From Basidiobolus meristosporus CBS 931.73 (Eukaryota > Basidiobolomycota > Basidiobolomycetes > Basidiobolales > Basidiobolaceae): a stretch of 64,000 nucleotides of DNA. This document shows positions 1 through 9,815 of this stretch, piece by piece. The DNA is taken from positions 62,001-126,000 of the forward strand of contig MCFE01000015.1 of NCBI GenBank assembly GCA_002104905.1, given 5' to 3'. Below the pieces are notes generated by a model. That model had not been told where the DNA came from and did not search any database. It saw nothing but the letters and a program-made list of their open reading frames with translations. Each line of letters opens with the position of its first letter. Positions within the stretch are counted from its first letter, which is position 1. The position numbers were made by a program, and so were the translations under genes.

Positions 1-711
1 GGAGGGAAAGATCACGAATGATTCTTAATACACACAAACCTGGAAAGCACCTTCTCCTTCGACTGCTACAAATAAACATCCCTTTGCACCAGAGGGGTTT
101 TTGGCATCAATAGGAAGATTGGGGCAGCCCATTACACCCAGGCGAACCTGGCCATCAACAATGAGAGCCAAGCATACCGCAAATTGCTCCCCACGCAAGA
201 ATCCCTTAGTTCCATCGATGGGATCCAAAGTCCAGTGGCGACCTGTGGAGCCTCCAGCATAACAGCCGCGATCAATAGCTGCTAACAGCTAGTGAATAGA
301 GTTAAAACATAGGGAATTTACGAGAATCAAGAGTAGACACACCTGAGTGATGGTTTGAGATTCCTCAAGAACCGAATTAGCTAGTTCTTCGATCTTTTCT
401 CTCATGTTGGCAGCAGCATCTCCATGTAGATCCTTAGAATCCTCTTCGCCTACGATAGGATCGTTCGGAAATGCCTTCGCCAGAACTGTGTTCACAACAG
501 CCTGAGCACTGTAATCGGCGACTATGCTGGGTTATAAGACATGAAAGTCAGTAGTAGGTTGGAATAAACGGCACTTACTAGTTACAGGAGATTTATCCTT
601 CTTCGTGATTGTTTCACTGGAGACCAGTTTGTTGAAAACATTCTGACACACACGGCTCGCTCTCAACACTGCGTCAATGGCAACAGCTTTCTCTTGGGTA
701 TAGCTAGACAT
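1..711 (-). CDS. MET22: 3'(2'),5'-bisphosphate nucleotidase, Met22/Hal2 family (partial)
   Basis: Hydrolyses 3'-phosphoadenosine 5'-phosphate (PAP) to AMP in sulfate assimilation; members are Mg-dependent and Li/Na-sensitive. Three exons are readable on the minus strand: to 579, 521-343 and 288-40. They join in frame through SPVT-IADYSAQ, GEEDSKD and the inositol-phosphatase metal-binding signature WTLDPIDGTKGF. A donor at 39 shows that more exons lie left of the window, so the C-terminal half is missing. The start is ambiguous. The ATG at 711 gives the usual cytosolic MSSYTQEKAVAI. An in-frame ATG at 771 adds 20 residues rich in Arg, Ser and aromatics with no acidic residue, which resembles a mitochondrial presequence. 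The 771 codon sits inside a TA repeat that could be the TATA region, so I prefer 711. Family assignment is strong. Confidence 0.9.
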
Positions 712-768
712 TGTTCTGCAGAATGAATGATAAATTTTCCCAAAGGCCCTCGAAGAATACAAACGGCT

Positions 769-782
769 CATATATATATATG
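769..782 (-). promoter_or_regulatory. TA-repeat TATA-like element upstream of the nucleotidase gene
   Basis: A run of alternating TA lies about 60 nt upstream of the preferred nucleotidase start codon and overlaps the alternative upstream ATG (771). Its position suits a core promoter for the minus-strand gene, but nothing except composition and distance supports this. The rest of 783-1196 shows no gene; it separates this gene from the 3' end of the kelch gene. Confidence 0.35.
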
Positions 783-1196
783 GGCGATGGAGTCAATCCT
801 GGTCAAATCTTCATGATATATCGGCTACTTTCCTAACCTATATTTTCATTATCATTCTTCTCATGACGTGCTTTTCCGCAACCTTACGCTAGTTGATTGC
901 GTGGTGATTTGCTACCATCTATTCAAGTTTCATCAAGATCCATTTGATAAATCCCAAATGGGGAAATCATGGCCTTGGTAGAATAATGTACACTATCATA
1001 GAGTCGGCAAGTGGGGCTAGTGTGGGACTTCACATTTATTTGCAAACAGATACAGGAAAGATGATCATCCGACAGGCGAATAAGACAGACAACCTGTTTG
1101 ATTCTCTCTCCAACTGGAATTAGAGGGTTAACATATTTAAAAGCAGCAAGGATTGCCTGAATGATATTAAATAATTAAGGTCAAAATTCGCCCATC

Positions 1197-2676
1197 TCAG
1201 TATGAGCCTAGCTCAAAGTTGGTGACTTGGGGGAGGTAGGCACACGCGCTTAGATCCAGAATGTATACTTCGTCGTACACTTTTTTCCCATCATACCCAC
1301 CATATACGAACAACCTAGAATCATACAACACTGCAGTATGATAGCCTCTGCCTGTAGGCGGTATCCCGTATATGTTCCGAGTCTCCCAATTCATCGTTAC
1401 TGGACATAGATAGAGGTTTGAGGTTTTTGAAATTGGCAACGGAAGAAGTGAGCCAACTTACCTAAATTCAGCAAAAGTACATCCTGAACGTACTTATCCC
1501 CGTCATGTCCACCCGCGACAAATATGTATGAACCGACCTGGGTTGCTGTGTGCGAGAGTCTGGGAACAGAATCGCTTAATTTCACATGTTCCCATGTGTG
1601 CGTTTCTTGGTAGTAGCCATAGGTTAGTGCTCAGTAAAATCCCGCCATCAAAAAACGATGTACCTATATCAAGGACGTGCGCCTCACTGAAACATTCGTG
1701 ACCATCAGAGCCGCCATATATCAAAAGCTTATTCTCCACGAGCGTGCCGGTATGATATCCTCGCGGAATTGGCGGCTTTCCCTTGACCTCGACTGCTGAC
1801 CATGTGAGTTTGGCAAGATCCGCTGTTAAATGTGTGGTGAGCAAAATGGGCTATCCAAGGGGGGCAAAGGCGCCTACATATATCCAAACGATGCACGTCA
1901 TTCAGAGCGCGAAGCCCATCCCCGCCGCCAAACAGATATATGTATTTGCCATAATGGCAGGCTGTATGCGCTCGGCGAGGGCCAGGAATCTCACCATAAA
2001 CCTTGGGCTTAGACCATGTCAGGGTATCTATAGAATGTAAACGCGTTCATTACTGTGAAAACTGCGGAATATCAGTCTGAATAATACCAGTATCAAGAAT
2101 GTAGAGCTCATTGAAATAGTTGGGGCCGTCACCACCACCAAAGATGAATAGTTTGTTGTCAACCAACGTAGATGTATGGGCTCTACAAGGAGCAGGAGGC
2201 TCACCATTTGTCTGCGGGTTGGACCAGTACATGGTTTCTATATATTGTCGGGTTCAGTTCCATGCAAAATTGGAGGCTCTCTTGATCTTACCAGCATCAA
2301 AAATGTAAAGGTCATTATAGCAAGTATTCTCGTCACAGCCACCAAATATAAAGATTAGCTCTCCTACCAAGTTGACGCTATGTGCCCGAAGAGATTTTGG
2401 TGGAGAGTGTCCGTATATCGATGCTCTGGACCAGTACATTGCAGGAGCTGGAGCTGGTGGGACGTCCAGGGTTGAAAGCTCTGAGTTGCGAATACTCTTC
2501 TTCTCTGAGCTGGCAGAGCCACGCCAAAAATTTCCCGAATTACTAGATATTTGAACAGGCATGGACTGGCGGGCCAATTTCTTTGTCTTTATACTCACTG
2601 GCATGTTAACCGTAATAGAGGCAGCCGCTATTGAGCCGTTGCCAAGTTGTTGCTGTGACTTTAGGGGGCAAAGCAT
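1197..2676 (-). CDS. Six-repeat kelch protein
   Basis: Exons on the minus strand: 2676-2292, 2237-2088, 2027-1878, 1822-1664, 1605-1462 and 1399-1197. The spliced length of 1,191 nt gives 396 aa. After a Ser/Lys-rich N-terminus of about 110 residues there are six kelch blades, each with a conserved RxxHT/S, a GG doublet (FGGCD, FGGGD, YGGSD, AGGHD, YGGYD) and a closing LDxG-like strand. Six blades suggest a closed beta-propeller, a protein-interaction fold used for example in Tea1-type polarity factors and Rab9-effector-like proteins. I see no BTB, coiled-coil or catalytic domain, so the partner is unknown. All five introns are phase 1 and fall at the same place in the repeat, giving one blade per exon. 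The start at 2676 is uncertain; an in-frame ATG at 2604 is an alternative. The gene is divergent from the kinase gene across about 750 bp. Confidence 0.85.
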
Positions 2677-3432
2677 ATTCAGGGGTAAATACAGACAACA
2701 TGCAAAGATGTACTCAAAGACCATACCATTACCATGTATTCCCAGGCCCTTTATAGTAAACAGCAAGAAAATTTGGAGAAGAAAAGTGTATATTCACGGT
2801 AGAAAGCTACTAGTTTCATTCAAGGGAATTAGACGTATGGTTGGCTTGACTTCCATTAGATGGAGTTTCCAAGTACAAAGTATTACCTGATAGTGTATTA
2901 TGGTAGTGTTCGGCACTCTATGTTTTTAAAGAGATGGAGTAATATTATCAATTATCTAAAGCCAGATGGTTAAAACTGAACAAGACAAAGGCCTATGGAG
3001 AGGTCTAACTTTATACAACAGGTGTGGCTAAATCTGCAAATCCCCAAGTGTGGTTATGGTTTGAAGAGACTTAAATTCCACCAGGTTTTGCGACTTTCTA
3101 AAGAGTCCTCTTTGGAGATGTTTCGACACAAAGACCGAATCGGAGCATGCAACCAATCAGTAATGTAGTGGATGCCTCCCATGATAAAAGATGCAAAACA
3201 CGCTTAATCGATATGATGTGTTACAAATCGGAGAAATAGTCCTTTTTAGAAATTCGCTCAAGATTTCACTTTTGATTGCTTGAGGCTAAATAGACCTATA
3301 CACGTTGAATATAAATGCCGCTTGCCCATTTGTTGTAATATCATGAATTGCATCGAGCAATATTGATGTTACGTATATTCCATGTAAAATCGTGATTTTG
3401 TACTATCCTTAGCGTACAACCTGTTGCTTGAA
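2677..3432. other. Divergent intergenic region between kelch and kinase genes
   Basis: About 750 bp between two divergent start codons, AT-rich. No ORF with recognisable family features, no RNA gene and no clear repeat was seen. It presumably holds both promoters, but no specific motif stands out. Confidence 0.4.
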
Positions 3433-4436
3433 ATGTCCACTTCAATTGCTTCCCTTGCAGAGTATTTGAAAAAGAAGCTATTGAGGTAAGGAGCTGAGCG
3501 CATCATGGGTATCACTCTTATGCTAAGCTAGCCCACAGCTTGGAAGCATCTAGTCGGTACATTGTTACAGTAGCCGGTGGGTTTCTCCATTTATTTGAGG
3601 CCAAATACAAAGTGTCTAATATCGTTAAGTAGGAATCCCAGGTAGTGGGAAGACTACTTTGTGCAATGAACTGTTGAAATCTCTTGGAAATAAAGAGGTA
3701 GTAGTGCTTCCCATGGATGGATTTCACTTGACTCGCAAGCAACTTGATACTCTTCCAGTAAGCTGTATACTTTGAATCCACAATCAAGCCAAGTCACTTA
3801 CTGTTTGGAACTCTTGAAGAATCCAATCGAAGCTCATAAGCGTCGGGGTTCCGAATGGACGTTCGATGCTCAAGGTGTGCCGTGTTGTAGCCCACAGTGT
3901 AGTTTCCCCCTTCTCACACCCTTTCTAGGTCTTGTCCAACTTGTCGATAATCTTCGAAAACATCCGCAAACGATTTTTTACGCGCCAACTTTTGATCATG
4001 CCTTGAAAGACCCTGTACCAGACGACTTGGCTATTTTGCCGAGGTTTGTTTTTTCGTTAGCATAGAACGAGCTCGACTCAACCAACACAACAAAGCCACC
4101 GGCTAGTCATTATAGAAGGATTGTACCTGAATCTACAAACCTCACCCTGGTCGGAGTTAAACAAACTTGTTGACGAATCCTGGTTTATTCAAACTTCCCT
4201 GGAAGTTGCTAATCAGCGAGTGACTAAGCGGCACGTGCAAACTGGAATATGTATGCGATAAAGTTGGGTTGTTTCAAGAAGAATTGTACTAACTTGTAAC
4301 AGGTAACGATATGGAAGAGGCTAGAATCAGAGTTGAAACAAACGATGCGTTGAACGCCAGATTTATCTTGAAAAATAGTCTGAAGCCTACGCGTTATATC
4401 GTGTTAGAGGCTGAAGAAACACCTGACGCGAGCTAA
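3433..4436 (+). CDS. Uridine-kinase/phosphoribulokinase-like P-loop kinase
   Basis: Seven exons: 3433-3485, 3539-3576, 3633-3757, 3820-3874, 3929-4043, 4096-4250 and 4303-4436, totalling 675 nt and 224 aa. The Walker A loop GIPGSGKTT (Lys37) spans the exon 2/3 junction. It is followed by PMDGFHLTRKQLDTLP, NPIEAHKRRGSEWTFDA, FYAPTFDHALKDPVPDD and VIIEGLYL. These are hallmarks of the small uridine-kinase-like subfamily that includes yeast Yfh7 and bacterial nucleoside/fructose-kinase-like proteins. The substrate is not resolved by sequence. Introns are 52-62 nt and all GT-AG. The exon 6 acceptor (AACAAAG at 4095) was chosen because it keeps frame and preserves the VIIEG strand. No signal peptide; probably cytosolic. 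Confidence 0.85.
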
Positions 4437-4740
4437 GCATTTTCATAAGGCTAATTCACTTCATACACATGTATGTCTAATAAAGCATGTTGGTTCCCAT
4501 CCCTTCAATGATTTGACTTCATTCTTACAAACTATGGAAATGCCAAAGCTTGGTAACTCCAAAGGCCACAAAATTGGGATTTAGCATAGCGGTCAAGACA
4601 CGATCCATCCAACGTGATAGCGGTGTTTGGAATTGGACATTAGGGAATCCAACTTCTTCGTTTCATGATTTGTAGCAAATATGAACAGTCCTCGATATAA
4701 GGATACAGTGTTGGGGTTACTGCCAGATTGTGGTCAAACT

Positions 4741-5726
4741 ATGCTTTCCGAACAACTCGGTATCAGTTTGTTAGCCCTATCCCCCCTCGTGCCTTGGGTT
4801 TCTGGGTTCACACCAGTGGAAGCAAACCAGCCCGTTGGGAAATGGTTTAATCGCATTATGATAGTAATGCTTGAAAACACGGACTTTGATGTAACAGCTA
4901 GAAATCAATACTTTGCTGACCTTGCAAAACGAGGTCTTCTACTCACCAACTTCTACGGTGTGACGCATCCATCAAAAGGAAACTACATTGCTCAGATATA
5001 CGGATCTTTTGAGGACTTGGATGATGATAGCCCTAGGACGTAAGTATCCCCCATATTGGAAGGAAGGGGCTGTAACTGATTAGTCCGTAGTTTCCCCGGG
5101 AACAACCTAGTTGACCTCCTAGAGGCGAAAAACATAAGCTGGAAATCTTATCAAGAAGATTATCCGGGCCATTGCTTTGCTGGTAATACAGATCTGTATT
5201 TTGAGAAGCATAATCCGTTTATTGCCATGGAGAATGTGAGGTACCCATGAATACTCCGAGTGTTCTCCTCTTCACGTGTGATGACATCTTTTCTAGGAAC
5301 CAGACCGAGCGCTGCGCAAAGATTGTGAATGCTTCCCAGCTAGACAAGGACATTCGTGTGGGTACTCTTCCTAACCTGATCTACTTCACGCCAAACATCC
5401 TTAACGATGCGCATGATACTGATATCTCTTTTGCGGCAAATTGGCTCAGGAAATTCATTGAGCCAAAGATATCGAATGTGAATTTTATGCAGGGAATGCT
5501 GGTAGTAATCACTTTTGATGAGCGAGGGAGCTTCGATTCGATGAATGATCCAGACAACAAAGTGTTCACTATCTTGCTTGGTAGTGGTATTAAGCAGGGT
5601 CTTGACTCCACTCGGTACGATCATTACAGCCTTCTCAGAACAGTCGAGGATAATTGGTCGCTCGGGACACTTTTGAGAAACGATACTAAGGCATACCCTT
5701 TCAAGAGGCTGATTCCGGGGAAATGA
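4741..5726 (+). CDS. Secreted acid phosphatase-like phosphoesterase
   Basis: Exons 4741-5039, 5091-5240 and 5297-5726; 879 nt, 292 aa. The ATG at 4741 is chosen because it places a hydrophobic leader at the N-terminus (LGISLLALSPLVPWVSG), typical of a signal peptide. An in-frame ATG at 4681 adds 20 polar residues. The body matches fungal acid phosphatases of the phosphoesterase family: VMLENTDFD (Glu45), FYGVTHPSKGNYIAQIYGS (Thr75, His76), FTPNILNDAHDTD and a late VVITFDE. These form the two-metal site of the alkaline-phosphatase-like fold and would release phosphate from monoesters outside the cell or in the vacuole. Potential N-glycosylation sites occur in the central part. It is convergent with the epoxide hydrolase at 5807 with only about 80 bp between them. 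Confidence 0.82.
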
Positions 5727-5806
5727 AAAAATCCTCTAGTGTTATGTGATCGGCTGTAATGGCTGTAATCATTCCAAATAAACTACTAAATTTATGTTTA
5801 TTAAAA

Positions 5807-6910
5807 TCATAATTTGGCAGTTAGGCGGCTCACAAACTCTACAATATATTTATTGCACAACTCTGGTTGCTCGATGAGAATCCAGTGCGAGCTGTCTTCA
5901 ATATGCTTCTGAGTCAAGTTCGAGATGTCCTCAGGCATATTAGCAGTCATGTCGGGACGCAATACTGTATCGCGACCTGCGGTAACCATTAGCGAAGGAA
6001 TGTTGATCTTGCTTGATAAGTGTCTTTCATCCTCTGCATTTACTTGAGTAAGGCGGTACCAGTTAAGCGCACCATGAAATCCCCGCTTAGTGTACTGGTC
6101 GACGTAATGCTTGATCTCTGGCTCTGACATAAAGTTTGCTGGTTTGGGCTGATTCTCTTCAGCATTTGGTGGGAGAAAGTGCGCATGCTTCAGGAATGAA
6201 ACAGCATTATCTTCAGGTCTGTTACAACGATACATTGATCGAAGCGCTAGCTCAGCATTTTCATCGAAATATTGGTCACTTTCAGGCTTCCTGAACACCA
6301 ATTGGTAGGCAAAGTTAGGCCTTTTGTTGACCATATCTTCGAGTGAACCAGGCCCCTCTTTTGGTGGAAAATAGGGGGTGCAGAAACTGCCTACACCCAA
6401 CAACCGCTCTGGGTGATGAAGAGCAACTCTCCAGGCAAGGTGGCCTCCCCAATCGTGGCCAATGACAACGACCTTTTCTATACTGTTTTTGTCCAGTATT
6501 TCCATTATGTCGTCTGATACATTCTTTGCACCATATATACGAATATCATTTGGAGGACAGTGAGGCGAATCGGTCTCACCATATCCCCGCAAGTCGGGAC
6601 AAATTACCCGATACCCTCGGTCTGCCAAGAACTTGATCTGGTGTCTCCAGCCATACCAGAGCTACAACCACCTCGAAGTTAGCAGCCAGACGACACTCAA
6701 GCCATACAGCGATCCTACTTACATCTGGAAACCCGTGGAGCAGCACCACCACAGGACCATCCTTCGGACCTTCATCCACGTAATCTACGGGGCAGCAGGT
6801 TACTCAAGGTTGTTGATCCAGAAACAAGGAGCATACTCACGGTATCTTATCCCGTTAATAGTGTCATATCGATGATTGTAGGATTTGGGGTCAGAAAAAT
6901 TTGTAGACAT
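5807..6910 (-). CDS. Epoxide hydrolase, alpha/beta-hydrolase fold (copy 1, cytosolic form)
   Basis: Exons 6910-6841, 6784-6723 and 6661-5807; 987 nt, 328 aa. Motifs of soluble epoxide hydrolases appear in order: oxyanion-hole HGFPD (40-44), WRHQIKFLADRGYRVICPDL, nucleophile elbow GHDWGG (Asp114), lid Tyr in FHGALNWYR, charge-relay Asp275 in AGRDTVLRP and His303 in DSSHWILIEQPE. The Asp-Asp-His triad is complete, so the enzyme should form an alkyl-enzyme ester and release a vicinal diol. Physiological substrates (fatty-acid or xenobiotic epoxides) are not readable. There is no leader; the N-terminus MSTNFSDPKSY is polar, suggesting cytosol. The copy at 7227-8390 is a tandem paralogue in the same orientation. 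Positions 6541-6878 are almost identical to 7961-8298 while the C-terminal coding half is clearly diverged. Confidence 0.9.
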
Positions 6911-7226
6911 TGTTTATGCAACAACTACCAGGGATTCCACCTTATATATCTTCAACTACCCAATGCTCGATTTGAACATACGTAATCAAAACTTGGGAAA
7001 TGCCGAGTTCCGCACTGCTTATGTTTCGTATTAGACATCACCTTTCAACTACTTGCGGAGAATTACGAATTCCATAAGTTGTCTTACTAGAACCGTACTT
7101 CATTGGCTAGACTAGTAGCTAATCAACCATGCACCAATAGACTTTATAATGGTAGAAACCGAGAAAGCTGGGTTACACAAGCGTCTGTTTGATAATAAAC
7201 AAATGGATATGCCTTGTCTAACTTAT
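6911..7226. other. Intergenic spacer between the epoxide hydrolase copies
   Basis: About 316 bp between the start of copy 1 and the stop of copy 2. It must hold the copy 1 promoter and the copy 2 terminator. No ORF, repeat or RNA gene recognised. Confidence 0.4.
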
Positions 7227-8390
7227 TTACTTGTCGAGGGGCAGACTTTCAAGAAACTCAGAAATGTGCTTATTGGATAAATGTGGTTGCTCGACAAGGA
7301 CCCAGTGTGCGCTATCTTCAATGTGTCGTCTGGTTAAATTTGAGATGTATTCCTCCATGCCATCGGCAGCACTTGGATGGAGCACCGGATCATGACCAAC
7401 GGTAACCATCAAGGAAGGAATAGTGATATTCTTCGGCAAGCTTACCTCATTTTCCCAATTTGCTCGGATATTACGGTACCAGTTAAGCGCACCGTGAAAT
7501 CCCCGCTTGTTGTACTGGTCGATATAATATCTGATCTCTGGCTCGGACACAAAGTTGGCTGGTTTAGGTTGAGGTAATGGAAGGAACTTCGGGATCAAAT
7601 TGACGAGTTGGAGAAACCCAATAACATCATCCTCAGGTCGGTTTCTGTAGAAGAATGATCGAAGCACCAGCTCGGCATTTTCATCGAAATATTTCTCAGT
7701 TTCCGGTTTTATGAATTCCAACTGATATGCAAACCTACTATTGCCTTTGGCTACTTCTTCGAGGGATTTGGCCTGTCCTGTTGGTACTACATAAGGAGTG
7801 CAGAGACTACCAACACCCAATAACCGCTCTGGGTGATGTAGAGCAACTCTCCAGGCAAGGTGGCCTCCCCAATCGTGGCCAATGACAACGACCTTGTCTA
7901 TACTGTTTTTGTCCAGTATTTCGACAATATCATTGGACACATTCTTCGTGGTGTACATGCGAATATCATTTGGAGGACAGTGAGGCGAATCGGTCTCACC
8001 ATATCCCCGCAAGTCGGGACAAATTACCCGATACCCTCGGTCTGCCAAGAACTTGATCTGGTGTCTCCAGCCATACCAGAGCTACAACCACCTCGAAGTT
8101 AGCAGCCAGACGACACTCAAGCCATACAGCGATCCTACTTACATCTGGAAACCCGTGGAGCAGCACCACCACAGGGCCATCCTTCGGACCTTCATCCACG
8201 TAATCTACGGGGCAGCAGGTTACTCAAGGTTGTTGATCCAGAAACAGGGAGCATACTCACGGTATTTTATCCCGTTAATAGTGTCATATCGATGATTGAA
8301 AGAGCTGGGGGATAGTGAAGATAGGGATGCAACCACATTGAGACAAAGTGAAGGAACAATTAAAAGCAAGCAGCACAGTGATAAAATCAT
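7227..8390 (-). CDS. Epoxide hydrolase, alpha/beta-hydrolase fold (copy 2, with hydrophobic leader)
   Basis: Exons 8390-8261, 8204-8143 and 8081-7227; 1,047 nt, 348 aa. It has the same motifs as the neighbour: HGFPD, GHDWGG (Asp134), charge-relay Asp in VGHDPVLHP and His in DSAHWVLVEQP, so it is predicted active. Copy 1's first 11 codons have no counterpart here. Homology stops within exon 1 at 8298, and the only in-frame ATG upstream is at 8390. That gives an extra 20 residues and an N-terminus beginning MILSLCCLLLIVPSLCL, a strong candidate signal peptide or membrane anchor. The paralogues may therefore act in different compartments. The leader is inferred from frame and hydrophobicity, not from a known protein. 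The first two exons and introns are nearly identical to copy 1; the C-terminal half is not. Confidence 0.85.
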
Positions 8391-8581
8391 GATTACCAAG
8401 ATCAGTGGTTGTAATCAGTATTTGTAGGGGTGCACTTAAATAACAAGTTGCGGTTTCAAATCATACGAACAGTTTCAATGTGTATGGAATGTCTAACCAA
8501 TGTCTTCAGTCAGAAGTTAGTTAAGAAACACTATATTTTGTGACAGAGCTGATCAAGGAATACGTCCAGTATCAGATCGAT

Positions 8582-8641
8582 GATTTCAAGAGTCAAGGCC
8601 AGTAGCTACTAGATTGTAAGAGTTAAGGCCAGTAGCTACTA
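8582..8641. repeat. Direct repeat of about 23 bp, two copies
   Basis: The segment AGAG(T)(C/T)AAGGCCAGTAGCTACTA occurs twice, separated by about 7 bp, between the divergent epoxide hydrolase 2 and pirin genes. The copies differ by one transition. It lies just upstream of the 36-bp tandem array, so this promoter region seems prone to slippage. Confidence 0.6.
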
Positions 8642-8657
8642 CAATGACAAACTTCCT

Positions 8658-8780
8658 AGTAAATCAATATACGTTCCAAGCTGCGTATTTATGAGTAAAC
8701 CAGTATGCATCCCGAGCTATGTATTTGTAAGTAAACCAATATGCATCCCGAGCTATGTATTTGTAAGTAAACCAATATTA
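8658..8780. repeat. 36-bp tandem repeat, about 3.4 units, upstream of pirin
   Basis: Units 8658-8693, 8694-8729 and 8730-8765 plus a 15-bp partial unit (8766-8780). The second and third units differ at one base; the first is more diverged. Each unit contains AGTAAACCAATATGCATCCC and a GCTATGTATTT core. The array ends about 50 bp before the pirin start codon, so it may lie in the promoter or 5' UTR. The period is a multiple of three and the array can be read as an open frame, but I see no evidence that it is translated. Confidence 0.8.
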
Positions 8781-8828
8781 GTAAGCCAGAAAACCTATAT
8801 AACTAACCATGGAGCTCACTACTCCGCA

Positions 8829-9673
8829 ATGTCCATTACCATAGAACCTAGGCGTAGCGAAGATAGAGGATATATTGACCATGGGTGGTTGAAATCCTAT
8901 CATACTTTTAATTTTGCTCATTATTGGGACTATCGCTTTGCATCCTTTGGGCCGTTGCGGGTTATTAATGAAGATATCATCCAGGGAGGTTGGTATCTAA
9001 CTCCAACCGCTTGTTTGCTCTTACTGATGAGTCTATAACCAGGTAAAGGTTTTCCCACTCACCCTCATAAAGAGTTTGAGATTTGGACCTATGTGGTCGC
9101 AGGTCAGATAAAGCACCAAGATAGTAAGTTCAAAAATGTTCTATCCAGAGCATGGTGGATCATAACGAGCATTTCATAGACACGGGAATACAGGAAGTTG
9201 TCAAACGTGGCCAAGTTCAATTTACCACAGCTGGGACTGGAATTTCCCATTCTGAATTCAATGCACATCCTACTGAGTCTGCTCACTGTATCCAAATCTG
9301 GGCCATGCCAAACCAAGCAAAGCTCCAACCTAGCTATCAAACAATGGCTTGGTCCGAAAGTGAAAAGAAAAACAAGCTTTGCCTACTTATCAAGCCTATC
9401 GAAGACCAGGCTGAAAAAGCAATCAGCTGCCATGCCGAACTGTACATGTATGCCTCAATCCTCGAAAATGAGAATCGAGTAACTCACAAGATCGGAGAAA
9501 ACCGCAAACTGTATATACATGTAGTGAATACTGGTGGCGCCCTCTTGGTTAACGATGTTCAACTAAATAGTGGTGATGGTGCATTCATTACGGAGGCTCA
9601 CAACAACGACCAACTTCATATTGAATCGTTAGGCTCAACCCCTGCTGAATTTCTTCTGTTTGATATGAAATAA
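8829..9673 (+). CDS. Pirin (cupin-fold nuclear/redox protein)
   Basis: Exons 8829-8988, 9043-9123 and 9180-9673; 735 nt, 244 aa. Pirins are iron-binding bicupins; some act as transcription cofactors and others as quercetin dioxygenases. The N-terminal cupin keeps the metal ligands: His60 and His62 in THPHKEFE, and His104 and Glu106 in GTGISHSEFN. IQIWAMPN and the diverged C-terminal cupin (LLVNDVQLNSGDGAFI) follow. The second intron is set at 9124-9179 (56 nt, GTAAGT to CATTTCATAG), which keeps frame and gives DNTGIQEVVKRG. The gene is divergent from epoxide hydrolase 2. Only 142 bp separate its stop from the next gene's start. Confidence 0.9.
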
Positions 9674-9815
9674 GGTTTAGAGCACCATAACATATTAGTC
9701 TATTGGTTTTATTTATATTGGGCAACTCATAATTGGATCATTCTATTTTTATCCAGTAAAAAAATGGTGTATACCAAGTGGCTCTCAGTAATATTTCTGG
9801 TTTACACCAGTTGGG

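Noticed and set aside
8261-8390. Epoxide hydrolase copy 2 as a start-less pseudogene
   Set aside because: The first-exon ATG of copy 1 is missing, but an in-frame ATG at 8,390 with an open leader restores a complete model.
8658-8780. 36-bp tandem units as a CRISPR array
   Set aside because: Units are directly adjacent without unique spacers, and the genome is eukaryotic.
9123-9149. Apparent 25- to 26-nt micro-intron in pirin
   Set aside because: A 25-nt GT-AG removal breaks the frame. The canonical 56-nt intron 9124-9179 keeps frame and gives the family sequence.
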